Of a DNA stretch of 64,000 nt, positions 8,561 to 17,797 are shown piece by piece. The first letter of the stretch is position 1, and every line of letters starts with the position of its first letter. Source of the DNA: Pyrinomonadaceae bacterium (lineage in GTDB: Bacteria; Acidobacteriota; Blastocatellia; Pyrinomonadales; Pyrinomonadaceae); NCBI GenBank assembly GCA_026129865.1, contig JAHCHG010000001.1, positions 310,001 through 374,000 of the forward strand, in the 5' to 3' direction. The position numbers were made by a program, and so were the translations under genes. The notes under the pieces are model-generated. The model did no database searches, was not told where the DNA came from, and saw only the letters and a list, made by a program, of their open reading frames with translations.

Positions 8561-10072
8561 ATGAGTCAAACAGAAAAGACAGCAGAACCATGCGTCATGG
8601 TCATTTTCGGCGCGACCGGCGACCTGACGAAACGGAAACTGTTCCCCGCACTCTATAATTTAGCCAAAGACGGGCACTTGCCCGACAATTTCGCGATCGT
8701 CGGCGTCGGTCGGCAGGAACTCGAATGCGGCGATTTTCGCAGCAAGATCATGGCTGATCTAAAGGAGTTCGTGCCAAACACGCCGGATAAAAAACTGATC
8801 AAATGGTTTGAAGAAAGGACATATTATACAGGCGGCGATTTCGACGACGATAAAAAACTGTTTAAGGACATTAAGGAATTACTTGAAGAAGTTTGCACTA
8901 AGCATGATATTCCTGAAAATTTCTTCTATTACATGGCAATCCCACCGTCGCTTTTTGCAAATGTATCGGCAAAAATAGTAAAGAACGGGCTTGGAAAGGA
9001 AGAGAACGGCAACTGGCGAAGGTTCATTTACGAAAAGCCGTTCGGTTCGAATTTCGAATCGGCAAAGGCGCTCAATGCGAGCCTTTTACGAATTTTGAAA
9101 GAGCGTCAGATCTATCGGATCGACCATTACCTGGGAAAAGAAACCGTTCAGAATATCCTTGTTTTCCGGTTTGGAAACCTGATTTTCGAACCGATCTGGA
9201 ATCGGAACTTTATCGATCACGTTCAGATCACGGTCGCTGAAAGCCTCGGCGTTGAATCGCGCGGCAATTATTACGAAAAATCGGGCGCCCTGCGCGATAT
9301 GGTTCCAAACCATATATTTCAGTTGTTGACATTGACGGCGATGGAGCCGCCCGTATCCTTTGAAGCCGATGCGGTCCGCGACGAACAGGCAAAGATACTT
9401 GCCGCGATCCAGCAATTTTCGCCCGAGTCCGTCATCCATAAAACCGTGCGCGGTCAATATGACGCCGGAAAGATCGACGGAAAGGAAGTTCCGGCGTATC
9501 GAAATGAAGAATCGATAGCGCCGGATTCAAATACGGAAACCTTTGCCGCGCTTGAACTTTCGATCGACAACTGGCGTTGGGGCGGCGTCCCGTTCTATGT
9601 CCGAACCGGAAAGCGAATGCCGGGCAAACATTCAGAGATCGTTATTCAATTTAAGAAAGCGCCGTTCGTATTGTTTCGCGAAACTTCGATAGAAAAACTG
9701 ACGACGAACCGGATCGTAATTCATATTCAGCCCGATGAAGGAATTACTCTGCATTTCGGCGCCAAAATTCCGGGTCCGATCGTAAACATGGGTGCGGTCG
9801 ACATGGATTTTGATTATTTTGAACATTTCGGCGAGAACATCAGTACCGGTTACGAGCGGCTGCTCTTCGATGGAATGATCGGCGATGCGACGCTTTTCCA
9901 GCGCGCCGACATGGTCGAATCAAGCTGGCAGATCGTAACCCCCGTGATAGACGTGTGGAATGCGATCCCGGCGCGCGATTTTCCGAACTATGAAGCGGGA
10001 TCCTGGGGTCCGAAGGAATCGGAAGAACTTCTCGAACGAACAGGTCGACGTTGGAAGAACGAAATTACATGA
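8561..10072 (+). CDS. zwf: Glucose-6-phosphate 1-dehydrogenase
   Basis: The first enzyme of the oxidative pentose phosphate pathway (glucose 6-phosphate + NAD(P)+ to 6-phosphogluconolactone). 503 residues, usual length. The nucleotide site FGATGDLTKRKLFPAL is near residue 16, the substrate-site signature RIDHYLGKE is mid-protein, and EKPFG and GEAR-like C-terminal blocks are present. The stop overlaps the pgl start as ATGA, so the two are translationally coupled. Confidence 0.98.
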   Translation: MSQTEKTAEPCVMVIFGATGDLTKRKLFPALYNLAKDGHLPDNFAIVGVGRQELECGDFRSKIMADLKEFVPNTPDKKLIKWFEERTYYTGGDFDDDKKLFKDIKELLEEVCTKHDIPENFFYYMAIPPSLFANVSAKIVKNGLGKEENGNWRRFIYEKPFGSNFESAKALNASLLRILKERQIYRIDHYLGKETVQNILVFRFGNLIFEPIWNRNFIDHVQITVAESLGVESRGNYYEKSGALRDMVPNHIFQLLTLTAMEPPVSFEADAVRDEQAKILAAIQQFSPESVIHKTVRGQYDAGKIDGKEVPAYRNEESIAPDSNTETFAALELSIDNWRWGGVPFYVRTGKRMPGKHSEIVIQFKKAPFVLFRETSIEKLTTNRIVIHIQPDEGITLHFGAKIPGPIVNMGAVDMDFDYFEHFGENISTGYERLLFDGMIGDATLFQRADMVESSWQIVTPVIDVWNAIPARDFPNYEAGSWGPKESEELLERTGRRWKNEIT

Positions 10073-10815
10073 AAATCCCAAAAAACGTGAATATATTTCC
10101 TGATATCGATGCGCTGAGCGCTGCGGCGGCGAATGAATTTGTCCGTCTGTCCGCCGAATTTATCAAGCAAAACGGGCGTTTTACCGTTGTTCTTTCCGGC
10201 GGATCGACACCCGTGAAGCTCTTTAAATTACTGGCTTCCGAAGATTACCGGTCGAAAGTTGATTGGGAAAACGTTTGTTTTTTCTTTGTCGACGAACGCG
10301 ATGTTTCGCCGGCGTCCGATCAAAGCAATTTTAAGCTCGCTTCCGAAAATCTTTTCAAACCGCTGGGCATCGATCGGACGCAGATCATAAGGTGGCAAAC
10401 AGAAATAATTGATGCCGCCGGCGTCGCCGCTCAGTTCGAAACGACCGTCCGGAAATTTTTAAAACTCCCTGCCGACGAATTTCCGGTATTCGATCTCATT
10501 TTCCTGGGTCTCGGCGCTGACGGTCATACGGCTTCGCTGTTCCCGCATTCAAAGGCGCTGACCAATACGACGAACATTGGGGTTGCGAATTTGGTTGATA
10601 AATATCGCGCGTTTCGTTTGACGATGACCTTCCCGGTTATCAATCGAGCAAAGAACGTGATCTTTATGGTCAACGGCGAGGAAAAAGCCGAGATATTGTC
10701 AAAAGTATTTCACGGCGAGAAGGATATCGATAAATATCCCGCGCAGGGCGTGTCGCCGAAGAACGGCGATCTTAAATGGTTTGTCGATGAAGCCGCAGCC
10801 GCGCTGCTTAAGTGA
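10069..10815 (+). CDS. pgl: 6-phosphogluconolactonase
   Basis: Hydrolyses 6-phosphogluconolactone to 6-phosphogluconate, the step after Zwf. 248 residues from ATG 10069, whose A precedes the zwf TGA (ATGA overlap); an upstream TTG (10051) is less likely. Family motifs: VVLSGGSTPVKLF, FVDERDVSPASDQSNF and LGLGADGHTASLFP. With zwf it forms a two-gene oxidative PPP operon. Confidence 0.95.
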   Translation: MKIPKNVNIFPDIDALSAAAANEFVRLSAEFIKQNGRFTVVLSGGSTPVKLFKLLASEDYRSKVDWENVCFFFVDERDVSPASDQSNFKLASENLFKPLGIDRTQIIRWQTEIIDAAGVAAQFETTVRKFLKLPADEFPVFDLIFLGLGADGHTASLFPHSKALTNTTNIGVANLVDKYRAFRLTMTFPVINRAKNVIFMVNGEEKAEILSKVFHGEKDIDKYPAQGVSPKNGDLKWFVDEAAAALLK

Positions 10816-10866
10816 AACCGGGAAATTTACTAATCCGCTCGGTGAAACTAAAATTATCCCCTAACT

Positions 10867-12180
10867 ATGGAAATTGAACTTTCGATATCGATCCTGATCC
10901 TGGTTGTTTTAACGGTTCTCGCGACGGTCGATATGGCGTTTTCACAGCTAAGCGATGTTAGTCTTCGTCGTTTGTCTTCGGATCATGAAGAAAGCGCGAA
11001 GGTTAAAACCTTGAAATTTCTCCAGGAAATTCAGGAAAACCGCCCGAGATTTCGATTTGCGATCTCGGCTGCAATTCAGATCCTGCTTGTAATTTTTTCC
11101 GTCCTCGTAACCATCGTTACTTTTCATTTTTTCCAGACAAAGTTTGAACTTCTGTCGATCTCGCTTGCGGCTTGCCTGATCCTTTCGATCGTTTTCCGAC
11201 AGATCATTCCGCGACTGTTGACGAGGAATAATCCGGAAACGCAGTTGATCTTTATGCTTCCGATCGTTCGTCCGTTTTACGGATTGCTATCGGCATTGTC
11301 CGACCCGTTTCAGGTTTTCACGAAACCCGAAACAGATCTCGAAACCTCGGTCGTTCCAGCAGCACCAAGCGAGGAAGAGCGGATGGATTACGCTGAAGAT
11401 CTTCAGGCACTGATCGAAATGGGAGAAGCGGAAGGGATATTAGAAGAGAACGAACGCGAATTGATCGAAACGATGGTCGAATTCAGCGAGACCAAAGCCG
11501 GCGAGATAATGACTCCGCGAACTGAAATCACTGCACTTCCGTTTGATTCAACGGTCAAGAACGCGCGTGATCTGATAATCGAAGAAAAGTATTCCCGGCT
11601 TCCTGTTTATAAAGATTCGATCGATCATATAGAAGGCGTAATTTACGTCCGCGATCTGATGAACGCATGGTCCGAAGGTAAAGAAGAAGAGCCTATAAAG
11701 TCTCTGCTTCGTCCGGCGTATTTCGTTCCGGAAACAAAATCTGCGTCGGATCTGCTCAAGAACATGCAGACAAATCATGTTCAGATCGCGATCGTTATTG
11801 ATGAATACGGCGGAGTTGCTGGCTTGATAACGGTAGAAGATATTTTAGAGGAGATCGTCGGCGAGATCGAAGACGAAGATATCGAAGAAGAGATCGTCGA
11901 AATAATCGAAGCCGGCGGCGGCTACTATGACGTTCTCGGTTCGACCGAGATCGGCAAGATCGAACGGCTGTTCGATATCGAGATCGAAGACGACGATTTC
12001 ACCACTATCGCCGGGCTTGTTACAAGAGAAGCGGGATATGTCCCAAAGGTTGATGAAAAGCTGGATTTTCGCGGACTCGCGATCGAAATTCTCCGCGCCG
12101 ACGAGAAGAAAATATCGCTTCTGCGTATCCGAAAACGGGACCCGGAGGAATTGGTCTCCGACGTCGAATTGCCGGAATGA
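10867..12180 (+). CDS. CNNM/CorC-type hemolysin-family membrane protein
   Basis: 437 residues. An N-terminal hydrophobic region of about three to four segments (1-150, CNNM/DUF21 type) is followed by an acidic helix (EERMDYAEDLQALIEMGEAEGILEENE). The paired CBS module starts at VGEIMTPRTEI-like EIMTPRTEITALP (~residue 215) and runs through IVIDEYGGVAGLITVEDILEEIVGEIEDE. A CorC_HlyC transporter-associated domain ends the protein. Relatives are implicated in Mg2+/Co2+ efflux. The first hydrophobic part is less canonical than in CorB, so membrane topology is less certain than the rest. Confidence 0.9.
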   Translation: MEIELSISILILVVLTVLATVDMAFSQLSDVSLRRLSSDHEESAKVKTLKFLQEIQENRPRFRFAISAAIQILLVIFSVLVTIVTFHFFQTKFELLSISLAACLILSIVFRQIIPRLLTRNNPETQLIFMLPIVRPFYGLLSALSDPFQVFTKPETDLETSVVPAAPSEEERMDYAEDLQALIEMGEAEGILEENERELIETMVEFSETKAGEIMTPRTEITALPFDSTVKNARDLIIEEKYSRLPVYKDSIDHIEGVIYVRDLMNAWSEGKEEEPIKSLLRPAYFVPETKSASDLLKNMQTNHVQIAIVIDEYGGVAGLITVEDILEEIVGEIEDEDIEEEIVEIIEAGGGYYDVLGSTEIGKIERLFDIEIEDDDFTTIAGLVTREAGYVPKVDEKLDFRGLAIEILRADEKKISLLRIRKRDPEELVSDVELPE

Positions 12181-12260
12181 CGGTTCTGAATTGTTCGGAT
12201 TCGTGATATAAATTAAGCATTCAACGACAAGATTTTAATCAAGGAGATGGGATGATGAAT

Positions 12261-12480
12261 TGAAACGGTGGCGATTATACTCTGATGTTGAAAGAAAGCA
12301 TTGGAGTAGAGAAGCAAGAAGCTGAATGTTTTTATGCGGCATGACCGCGAAAAGGAGATTAACTCCAATTAGCTTCTCGCGTCGAACCGCCACCATGAGG
12401 CAGAAGCTGGAAAAGCTCAGACCTCGAATAGGAGTTTGGCATAAAAGCCACCGTAAATCTATTCCAAAGCGAAGTGAAAA
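12261..12480 (+). ncRNA. Candidate IS110 bridge RNA in the 5' non-coding end
   Basis: Bridge RNAs of IS110-group elements are made from the non-coding end upstream of the transposase. Here that stretch is rich in pairing. GGTGGCG (12267-12273) pairs with CGCCACC (12388-12394), and overlapping CGGTGGC can alternatively pair with GCCACCG (12447-12453). GAGAAGC (12309-12315) pairs with GCTTCTC (12372-12378). Inside are hairpins GCGG/CCGC (12336-12348) and GGAG/CTCC (12354-12366), and the 3' part has GGC...GCC (12438-12449). TTGGAGTAGA at 12301-12310 recurs in the element's right end (13533-13542), as expected if a loop recognises donor DNA. RNA boundaries are a guess. Confidence 0.45.
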
Positions 12481-12505
12481 AAGACACTTTATGGAGGAAT
12501 AGAAA

Positions 12506-13519
12506 ATGAAAAGATATATCGGAGTAGATTTACACACAACGCAAGTGACGGTTTGTTATTTGAAAGAAGACGAAGAGATTTCTTTAGGCAAGTATCAGCT
12601 TTGTGAGATCGAGAAGTTTGTTTCAGGACTAAAGAAAACTGACGAAGTGGCGGTTGAAGCGACAGGCAACACGCGTTGGTTTTGTGAGCAGTTAAAAGTT
12701 CCCGGATTGAAAGTGCGGATAGTGAATCCGCGAGCCTTTGAAGTAATCAAGAGTTCGGCGAAGAAAACCGATGAGGAAGATGCGATCAATTTGGCAAAGT
12801 TCTTAAAAGCGAACCTTTTGCCGGAAGTTCGTCGGAAAAGCGAGGAAGCGGAAACGGTTTCTAGGATGAACGAAACGAGGACAAAGTTTGTGCGATTGCA
12901 GACTTCGCTCAAGAACAAACTGCATGCTCTGGCAGTATCGCGAGGGTGGAAGTTAAAGAAAGCGAGTCTTTCATCAGACAAAGGATTGAACAGATTGTTT
13001 GATTTGGAATGGACAGAGATTGAGCGAGCAGAGATTGAAATAATCATTGAACAAATGGGGTCATTGAAACAGAGCATAAAGAAATTGGAAAAGGCAATCG
13101 AACCGTTAGCGAAAAAACTGCAAGGATATGAAAACTTGATCTCAATGACGGGAATCGGAAGTCGTTCGGCGGGAGTGCTATTGGCAATAATTGGAGATGT
13201 TCAGGATTTTCCGACGAAAGATAAATTGGCAAGTTATTTCGGGATCGTTCCAAGAGTTTCAAATTCAAATGAAACAGTCAGGCACGGACGAATCACGAAG
13301 TTGGGAAGCAAAACGGGCAGAACGACTTTGGTGCAATGCAGTTTGGTAGCAATGAGAGGAAGTCGGTATTTAAGAGATTATTACGAACGGATCAAGAAAA
13401 GAAAAGGACACGGCAAGGCAAAAATAGCATTAGCCAGAAAGTTCTTAGGAATAATCTATGACACCTTACAGAATGAATGGGTGTTTGAAGATTTTAACAA
13501 TTTCGTATTGGCAGAGTAA
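12506..13519 (+). CDS. IS110-family DEDD transposase
   Basis: 337 residues. The N-terminal RuvC-like DEDD domain has YIGVDLH (D8), VAVEATGNT (E51) and KKTDEEDAINLAKFL (D89/D92). The C-terminal Transposase_20 domain starts around ISMTGIGSRSAGVLLA and includes the serine-bearing stretch VPRVSNSNETVRHG followed by the basic GSKTGR motif. IS110 enzymes act as RNA-guided recombinases with a bridge RNA. The frame is intact and preceded by GGAGGAATAG, so it could be active. Codon choice (many AGA/AGG) differs from its neighbours. Confidence 0.95.
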   Translation: MKRYIGVDLHTTQVTVCYLKEDEEISLGKYQLCEIEKFVSGLKKTDEVAVEATGNTRWFCEQLKVPGLKVRIVNPRAFEVIKSSAKKTDEEDAINLAKFLKANLLPEVRRKSEEAETVSRMNETRTKFVRLQTSLKNKLHALAVSRGWKLKKASLSSDKGLNRLFDLEWTEIERAEIEIIIEQMGSLKQSIKKLEKAIEPLAKKLQGYENLISMTGIGSRSAGVLLAIIGDVQDFPTKDKLASYFGIVPRVSNSNETVRHGRITKLGSKTGRTTLVQCSLVAMRGSRYLRDYYERIKKRKGHGKAKIALARKFLGIIYDTLQNEWVFEDFNNFVLAE

Positions 13520-13566
13520 GAAAACTTTGCTTTTGGAGTAGAAATTCATCATAGGAGTAAAAAATT

Positions 13567-14223
13567 ATGGCTATCAGATTAGGAGACACGGCGCCGGATT
13601 TTACGGCGCAGACAACCGAAGGCGAAATTAATTTCCATGAATGGCTCGGCGATAAATGGGGCGTCCTTTTTTCGCATCCCAAAGATTACACGCCCGTTTG
13701 TACTACCGAACTCGGAATGGCTGCCAAATTAAAACCGGAGTTCGAAAAGCGCGGCGTTAAAGTGATCGGATTAAGCGTCGACCCTGTCGATTCGCATAAG
13801 GGTTGGGAAAAGGACATCGAAGAAACACAGGGCTCAGCGGTCAATTTTCCGATGATCGCAGACGACGATCGAAAAGTTTCGGATCTATACGACATGATCC
13901 ATCCGAACGCCAACGACACGCTCACCGTGCGTTCGGTATTCGTGATCGATCCGAACAAGAAAGTCCGGTTAACATTGACCTATCCGGCGAGCACAGGTCG
14001 TAATTTTGATGAAATTCTGCGGGTCATCGATTCGCTGCAGCTGACCGATAATTTCAAGGTCGCAACGCCCGTTAATTGGAAAGACGGCGACGACTGCATT
14101 ATCGTTCCGGCACTTTCAGACGAAGAAGCCGCGGAAAAGTTCCCTGCCGGATTTAAGAAGGTCAAACCTTATCTTAGAATAACGCCGCAGCCGAACAAAG
14201 CGGAAAAATCGGTAACGGTTTGA
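13567..14223 (+). CDS. Peroxiredoxin, 1-Cys (Prx6) type
   Basis: A thiol peroxidase of 218 residues that reduces hydroperoxides in the cytoplasm. The peroxidatic Cys45 is in DYTPVCTTELG. Length, the extended C-terminal domain (residues ~165-218, YLRITPQPNKAEKS) and the lack of a typical C-terminal VCP motif all fit the Prx6 class. GGAGTAAAAAATT precedes ATG 13567. The IS110 element ends within about 15 bases of the start, so its promoter may now be supplied or disrupted by the insertion. Confidence 0.95.
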   Translation: MAIRLGDTAPDFTAQTTEGEINFHEWLGDKWGVLFSHPKDYTPVCTTELGMAAKLKPEFEKRGVKVIGLSVDPVDSHKGWEKDIEETQGSAVNFPMIADDDRKVSDLYDMIHPNANDTLTVRSVFVIDPNKKVRLTLTYPASTGRNFDEILRVIDSLQLTDNFKVATPVNWKDGDDCIIVPALSDEEAAEKFPAGFKKVKPYLRITPQPNKAEKSVTV

Positions 14224-14242
14224 TGTTTGCACGTAGGTTTCA

Positions 14243-14285
14243 AGCATAGATGTTGAATTAAAGGTCAACATCTATGCTCTTTTTT
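14243..14285 (+). terminator. Strong rho-independent terminator after the peroxiredoxin
   Basis: A perfect 14-base stem: AGCATAGATGTTGA (14243-14256) pairs with TCAACATCTATGCT (14265-14278) across an 8-base loop, followed by CTTTTTT. It isolates the ATPase gene that follows. Confidence 0.92.
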
Positions 14286-14308
14286 AAAATGTCAAAGCGA
14301 TCCGGATT

Positions 14309-15517
14309 ATGGATAATTCGCCATCTCAAGTCATAAGAAATGTTCCAAGAATCGAACATTTGCGCGTCAAAAATTTTCGTGTCCTAAAGGACCTAGAACT
14401 CAGAGAAATAAAACCGCTATCTGTATTTCTAGGCAGAAACGGCAGCGGGAAATCAACTGTTTTCGATGTTTTTGCCTTCCTCGCCGACTGTTTTTCGATC
14501 GGATTACGAAAGGCAGTAGATAGCCGCGGACGATTTAGAGAATTACGAACCAGAGGTTCTAGCGAACCGATTGTGATCGAGATAAAATATCGTGAAAATA
14601 AAAACTCATCGCCAATTACCTATCACTTGGCGATAGATGAGAATGAAGGTTTTACGGGGGCATTCGTCAAAGAAGAATGGCTTAGCTGGCGCCGCGGACG
14701 ACGGTATGGACAACCATTTAGATTTCTTAATTTCAGTATGGGGCGCGGGCAGGTCATCTCCGGCGAAGACCCCGATGAATCGGCTCAGCGAATTGACCAA
14801 ACGCTTTCTTCGCCGGAAATATTAGCTGTAAATGCTCTTGGACAATTAGCAAGCCATCCGAGAGTAACAGCCTTAAGAGAATTTATCACGGGTTGGTATC
14901 TGTCTTATCTGACTGCCGAAACATCCAGAAATCAACCTGAAGCCGGTCCGCAAGAAAAACTTTCGGTTACAGGAGACAACCTTGCTAATGTAATTCAATA
15001 TTATAGAGAGCGTCATCCCGAAATTCTAAACAAGATATTGAATACACTCTCCGCAAGAATCCCGCATTTGGAAAAGGTTGAAGCCGATATGATGCCCGAC
15101 GGCAGATTACTGCTTCAGATCAAGGATGCTCCCTTTGCCCGACCGATTCAAGCAAAATACGTATCCGACGGAACCTTGAAGATGTTAGCTTACCTCACGG
15201 TACTCTATGATCCGAATCCGCCTCAGCTAGTTGGAATAGAAGAACCTGAAAATCATCTATATCCGCATTTGCTGCCCGAATTGGCAGACGAATGCAGAAT
15301 TGCGTCGGCTAATTCTCAGCTGATGGTTTCAACTCATTCGCCGTTTTTCGTAAACAACGTAAATCCTGAGGAGGTCTTTTTTCTTTTCCGCGATAAAAAC
15401 GGATTCGCGAAAGCCGAAAAGCCCCTTAAATTACCCGGCGTGAAGGAAATGCTTGAGTCCGGAGCAAATTTAGGAGATTTATGGATGGAAAACTATCTTT
15501 CGGAGGTTCAAAAGTAA
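14309..15517 (+). CDS. AAA family ATPase (AAA_21/OLD-like), defence-type
   Basis: A 402-residue ABC-like ATPase with an SMC/RecF-style fold. Walker A is LGRNGSGKST at 41-50. An ABC-signature-like VSDGTLKMLAYL lies around 285-296, followed by Walker B LVGIEEPENHLYPHL and the H-loop-like STHSPFF. The family covers OLD nucleases and the ATPase halves of two-gene phage-defence systems. The C-terminus lacks a TOPRIM domain, but the next gene, starting at the base after this stop codon, supplies a TOPRIM-like protein. AGA/AGG arginine codons are frequent, hinting at horizontal origin. Confidence 0.88.
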   Translation: MDNSPSQVIRNVPRIEHLRVKNFRVLKDLELREIKPLSVFLGRNGSGKSTVFDVFAFLADCFSIGLRKAVDSRGRFRELRTRGSSEPIVIEIKYRENKNSSPITYHLAIDENEGFTGAFVKEEWLSWRRGRRYGQPFRFLNFSMGRGQVISGEDPDESAQRIDQTLSSPEILAVNALGQLASHPRVTALREFITGWYLSYLTAETSRNQPEAGPQEKLSVTGDNLANVIQYYRERHPEILNKILNTLSARIPHLEKVEADMMPDGRLLLQIKDAPFARPIQAKYVSDGTLKMLAYLTVLYDPNPPQLVGIEEPENHLYPHLLPELADECRIASANSQLMVSTHSPFFVNNVNPEEVFFLFRDKNGFAKAEKPLKLPGVKEMLESGANLGDLWMENYLSEVQK

Positions 15518-16135
15518 GTGCACATCGAATTCTTACTTGAGGAAGCCTCTGCCGAAATTGTATTAGGAGAAATTGTTCCCAAAATTCTTGGCGGTAACGT
15601 TACTTTTCGGTTTATAAATCTTCGAGGAAAACAACGATTACTAAAACATTTGCCCAATCGGTTAAAAGGTTACAGAAACATACTGGAAATTCACAAAGAC
15701 TGGCGAATAGTTGTTTTGGTTGACGAAGACCGGGAAAATTGCGAAATCTTAAAGGAGAAGCTCGAACAATTTGCTTACGATGCAAATTTGTCGACGCCCG
15801 CACGAACCGAAACTTTCCAAGTATTGAATCGAATTGCGGTCGAAGAACTTGAAGCATGGTTTTTTGGCGATATCGATGCCTTAAGAAATAATCATCCCCG
15901 CGTTTCGGAAAATTTGACACAACGAAAAAGCTATAGAAATCCGGATGCAATAAAAGGCGGGACATGGGAAGCTTTAGAACGGGTATTAACAAATGCCGGG
16001 TATTATAAAAAAGGCTTTACGTCTAAGATTGAAGTTGCGAGGAAGATCGCCCCGTATATGAATCCCGATAAAAATTGTTCTCAAAGTTTCCAGGTTTTTA
16101 AGAATGGTCTGATGTTATTAGCTGAACAAGAGTGA
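15518..16135 (+). CDS. DUF4276 family protein, TOPRIM-like
   Basis: 205 residues starting with GTG directly after the ATPase stop (no gap), so translation is coupled. The N-terminus has FLLEEASAE and later [11 protein letters not shown] and [10 protein letters not shown]. Acidic residues arranged as E...DxD...E resemble the TOPRIM metal site, and DUF4276 proteins are proposed to be TOPRIM-like. Together with the upstream ATPase this looks like a split OLD-type effector pair comparable in logic to PARIS or AbiL. Nuclease activity is inferred, not shown. Confidence 0.82.
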   Translation: MHIEFLLEEASAEIVLGEIVPKILGGNVTFRFINLRGKQRLLKHLPNRLKGYRNILEIHKDWRIVVLVDEDRENCEILKEKLEQFAYDANLSTPARTETFQVLNRIAVEELEAWFFGDIDALRNNHPRVSENLTQRKSYRNPDAIKGGTWEALERVLTNAGYYKKGFTSKIEVARKIAPYMNPDKNCSQSFQVFKNGLMLLAEQE

Positions 16136-16136
16136 G

Positions 16137-17267
16137 ATGGCAAAGAAAAAAAGTAGATTTTTAGGCGGCAAACGGATCGATCCGACGCCGATCGACAAAA
16201 ATACGGCGCTTGCCGACCTTGTCGATGAGTCTTTTATGGCGTACAACGCCGCGCGTCTGCGCGAAGCTTGCCGTTTGTTTTCGGGCAAAATGCTCGAAGA
16301 CGACGTAACTATCGGAGTTACGCTGACCGGTGCGCTGACACCAGCCGGTTTAGGAATCTCGGCGATAATTCCGTTGATCAAAGCCGGGTTTATTGACTGG
16401 ATCATTTCGACCGGCGCCAATCTTTATCACGATACCCATTTCGGGATCGGTTTGAACCTTCATCAGGGAAACACTCTGATCTCGGACGTCGTGCTGCGCG
16501 AAGAAGAAGTCGTCAGAATTTATGACATTTTCTTCGATTATTCCGTTTTGCTTGATACCGATTCGTTTTTCCGCCGTTTGATAGAACATGACGAATTTCA
16601 AAGATCGATGTCATCTGCCGAATTTCATTATCTCTGCGGAAAGTACGTACGTGAAAGGGAAAAGAAATTGGGGATCAAAGAAAAATCGCTTCTCGGTGTT
16701 GCTTACGAATACGGCGTACCGATATATACCTCAAGTCCGGGCGATTCTTCGATCGGCATGAATATCGCCGCGAAAGAATTGCAGGGCGGAAAGCTTGTAT
16801 TAAATCCTAACTTGGACGTAAACGAGACTGCTTCGATCGTTCTGGCAGCAAAACGCGGCGTGGTTCATTCCGGTAAGAAAACGAAAAAAGGCGGAAAATC
16901 GGCAATATTTATACTTGGGGGCGGAAGTCCGAAAAACTTTGCGCTCCAAACCGAACCGCAGATTCAGGAAGTTCTCGGAATAGATGAAAAAGGTCATGAT
17001 TACTTTCTGCAGGTTACGGACGCGCGTCCCGACACCGGCGGTTTGAGCGGTGCAACACCCGGTGAAGCCGTCAGCTGGGGCAAGGTCGATCCGGATAAAC
17101 TTCCCGACGCAGTTGTTTGTTATGTCGATTCAACTGTTGCATTGCCGATCATTACCGCTTACGCGCTCGCCCGTCATGAAAAAAGGAAACCGAAACGTCT
17201 GTACGATCGCCGGGGCGAATTTATGGATCTTTTGAAGAGTGAATACGAAAAATCCGAACGGCGCTGA
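16137..17267 (+). CDS. Deoxyhypusine synthase-like protein
   Basis: 376 residues of the deoxyhypusine synthase (DS) family, NAD-dependent enzymes that transfer an aminobutyl group from spermidine. The motif [10 protein letters not shown] contains Lys266, matching the catalytic Lys of GGGLPKHH in eukaryotic [23 protein letters not shown] (substrate site) and [17 protein letters not shown] are also recognisable. Bacteria use EF-P, not eIF5A, so the acceptor is not eIF5A; homospermidine formation or another polyamine role is possible. It starts one base after the DUF4276 stop and 15 bases before the biotinyl protein. Confidence 0.88.
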   Translation: MAKKKSRFLGGKRIDPTPIDKNTALADLVDESFMAYNAARLREACRLFSGKMLEDDVTIGVTLTGALTPAGLGISAIIPLIKAGFIDWIISTGANLYHDTHFGIGLNLHQGNTLISDVVLREEEVVRIYDIFFDYSVLLDTDSFFRRLIEHDEFQRSMSSAEFHYLCGKYVREREKKLGIKEKSLLGVAYEYGVPIYTSSPGDSSIGMNIAAKELQGGKLVLNPNLDVNETASIVLAAKRGVVHSGKKTKKGGKSAIFILGGGSPKNFALQTEPQIQEVLGIDEKGHDYFLQVTDARPDTGGLSGATPGEAVSWGKVDPDKLPDAVVCYVDSTVALPIITAYALARHEKRKPKRLYDRRGEFMDLLKSEYEKSERR

Positions 17268-17282
17268 GATCCGATTATTAAG

Positions 17283-17789
17283 ATGAAATTAAATGCCGAG
17301 CTCAATGGCGAGCATTACGAAATTGAACTTAGATCGATCGAAGGCAAGTTATTCGCAAAGGTTGACGATCGTGAATACGAGCTTGAATCAAGTCAGCCCG
17401 AACCTAATGTTTATCTCTTCAAAAACAAAGGCGAAATTACGCAGATCTTTGTGTCGCCGCAGTTGAAATCAGGGGATCCATTCGTAGTCAATGCAGTCAA
17501 TGAACAATTTACTATAACGATCACGGACCCGAAAAAGCTGCGAAGTTCGTCGGCTGCCGGCGCAAATGCCGACGGAATTGCGGAAATAAAAACCGCAATG
17601 CCCGGAAAGCTGGTCCGAGTGCTTGTTGATGAAGGTGCAGAGGTTTCTGCGGGCGACGGAATTTTGGTCGTCGAAGCGATGAAAATGCAGAACGAAATGA
17701 AATCGCCGAAAGACGGTGTAGTCAAAGAAATTCGATTTACCGAAGGCGCTACGGTTAATGCCGGAGACGTTCTTGCAATCATTGAATAA
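17283..17789 (+). CDS. Biotin/lipoyl attachment-domain protein (acyl-CoA carboxylase carrier)
   Basis: 168 residues. The C-terminal biotinyl domain (~100-168) has AMPGKLVRVLVDEG and EAMKMQNEM with the biotin acceptor Lys134. The N-terminal ~90 residues match the extension seen in carrier subunits of propionyl- or acetyl-CoA carboxylases. No carboxylase or carboxyltransferase gene is adjacent, so its partner must be encoded elsewhere. Confidence 0.9.
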   Translation: MKLNAELNGEHYEIELRSIEGKLFAKVDDREYELESSQPEPNVYLFKNKGEITQIFVSPQLKSGDPFVVNAVNEQFTITITDPKKLRSSSAAGANADGIAEIKTAMPGKLVRVLVDEGAEVSAGDGILVVEAMKMQNEMKSPKDGVVKEIRFTEGATVNAGDVLAIIE

Positions 17790-17797
17790 CGTTGAAT

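Larger units (their letters stand above)
12252..13552 (+). mobile_element. IS110-family insertion element
   Basis: One DEDD transposase gene with about 250 bases of non-coding 5' sequence and a short 3' end. A perfect 10-base inverted repeat, ATGATGAATT (12252-12261) and AATTCATCAT (13543-13552), brackets it and is used here as provisional ends. IS110 elements often lack terminal repeats, so exact ends and core dinucleotide are unproven. It lies between the CNNM gene and the peroxiredoxin, close to the latter's ribosome-binding site. Confidence 0.65.

Noticed and set aside
12235-12537. 100-residue minus-strand frame in the 5' end of the IS110 element
   Set aside because: It lies opposite the structured non-coding end and the transposase start; the structure explains the sequence better.
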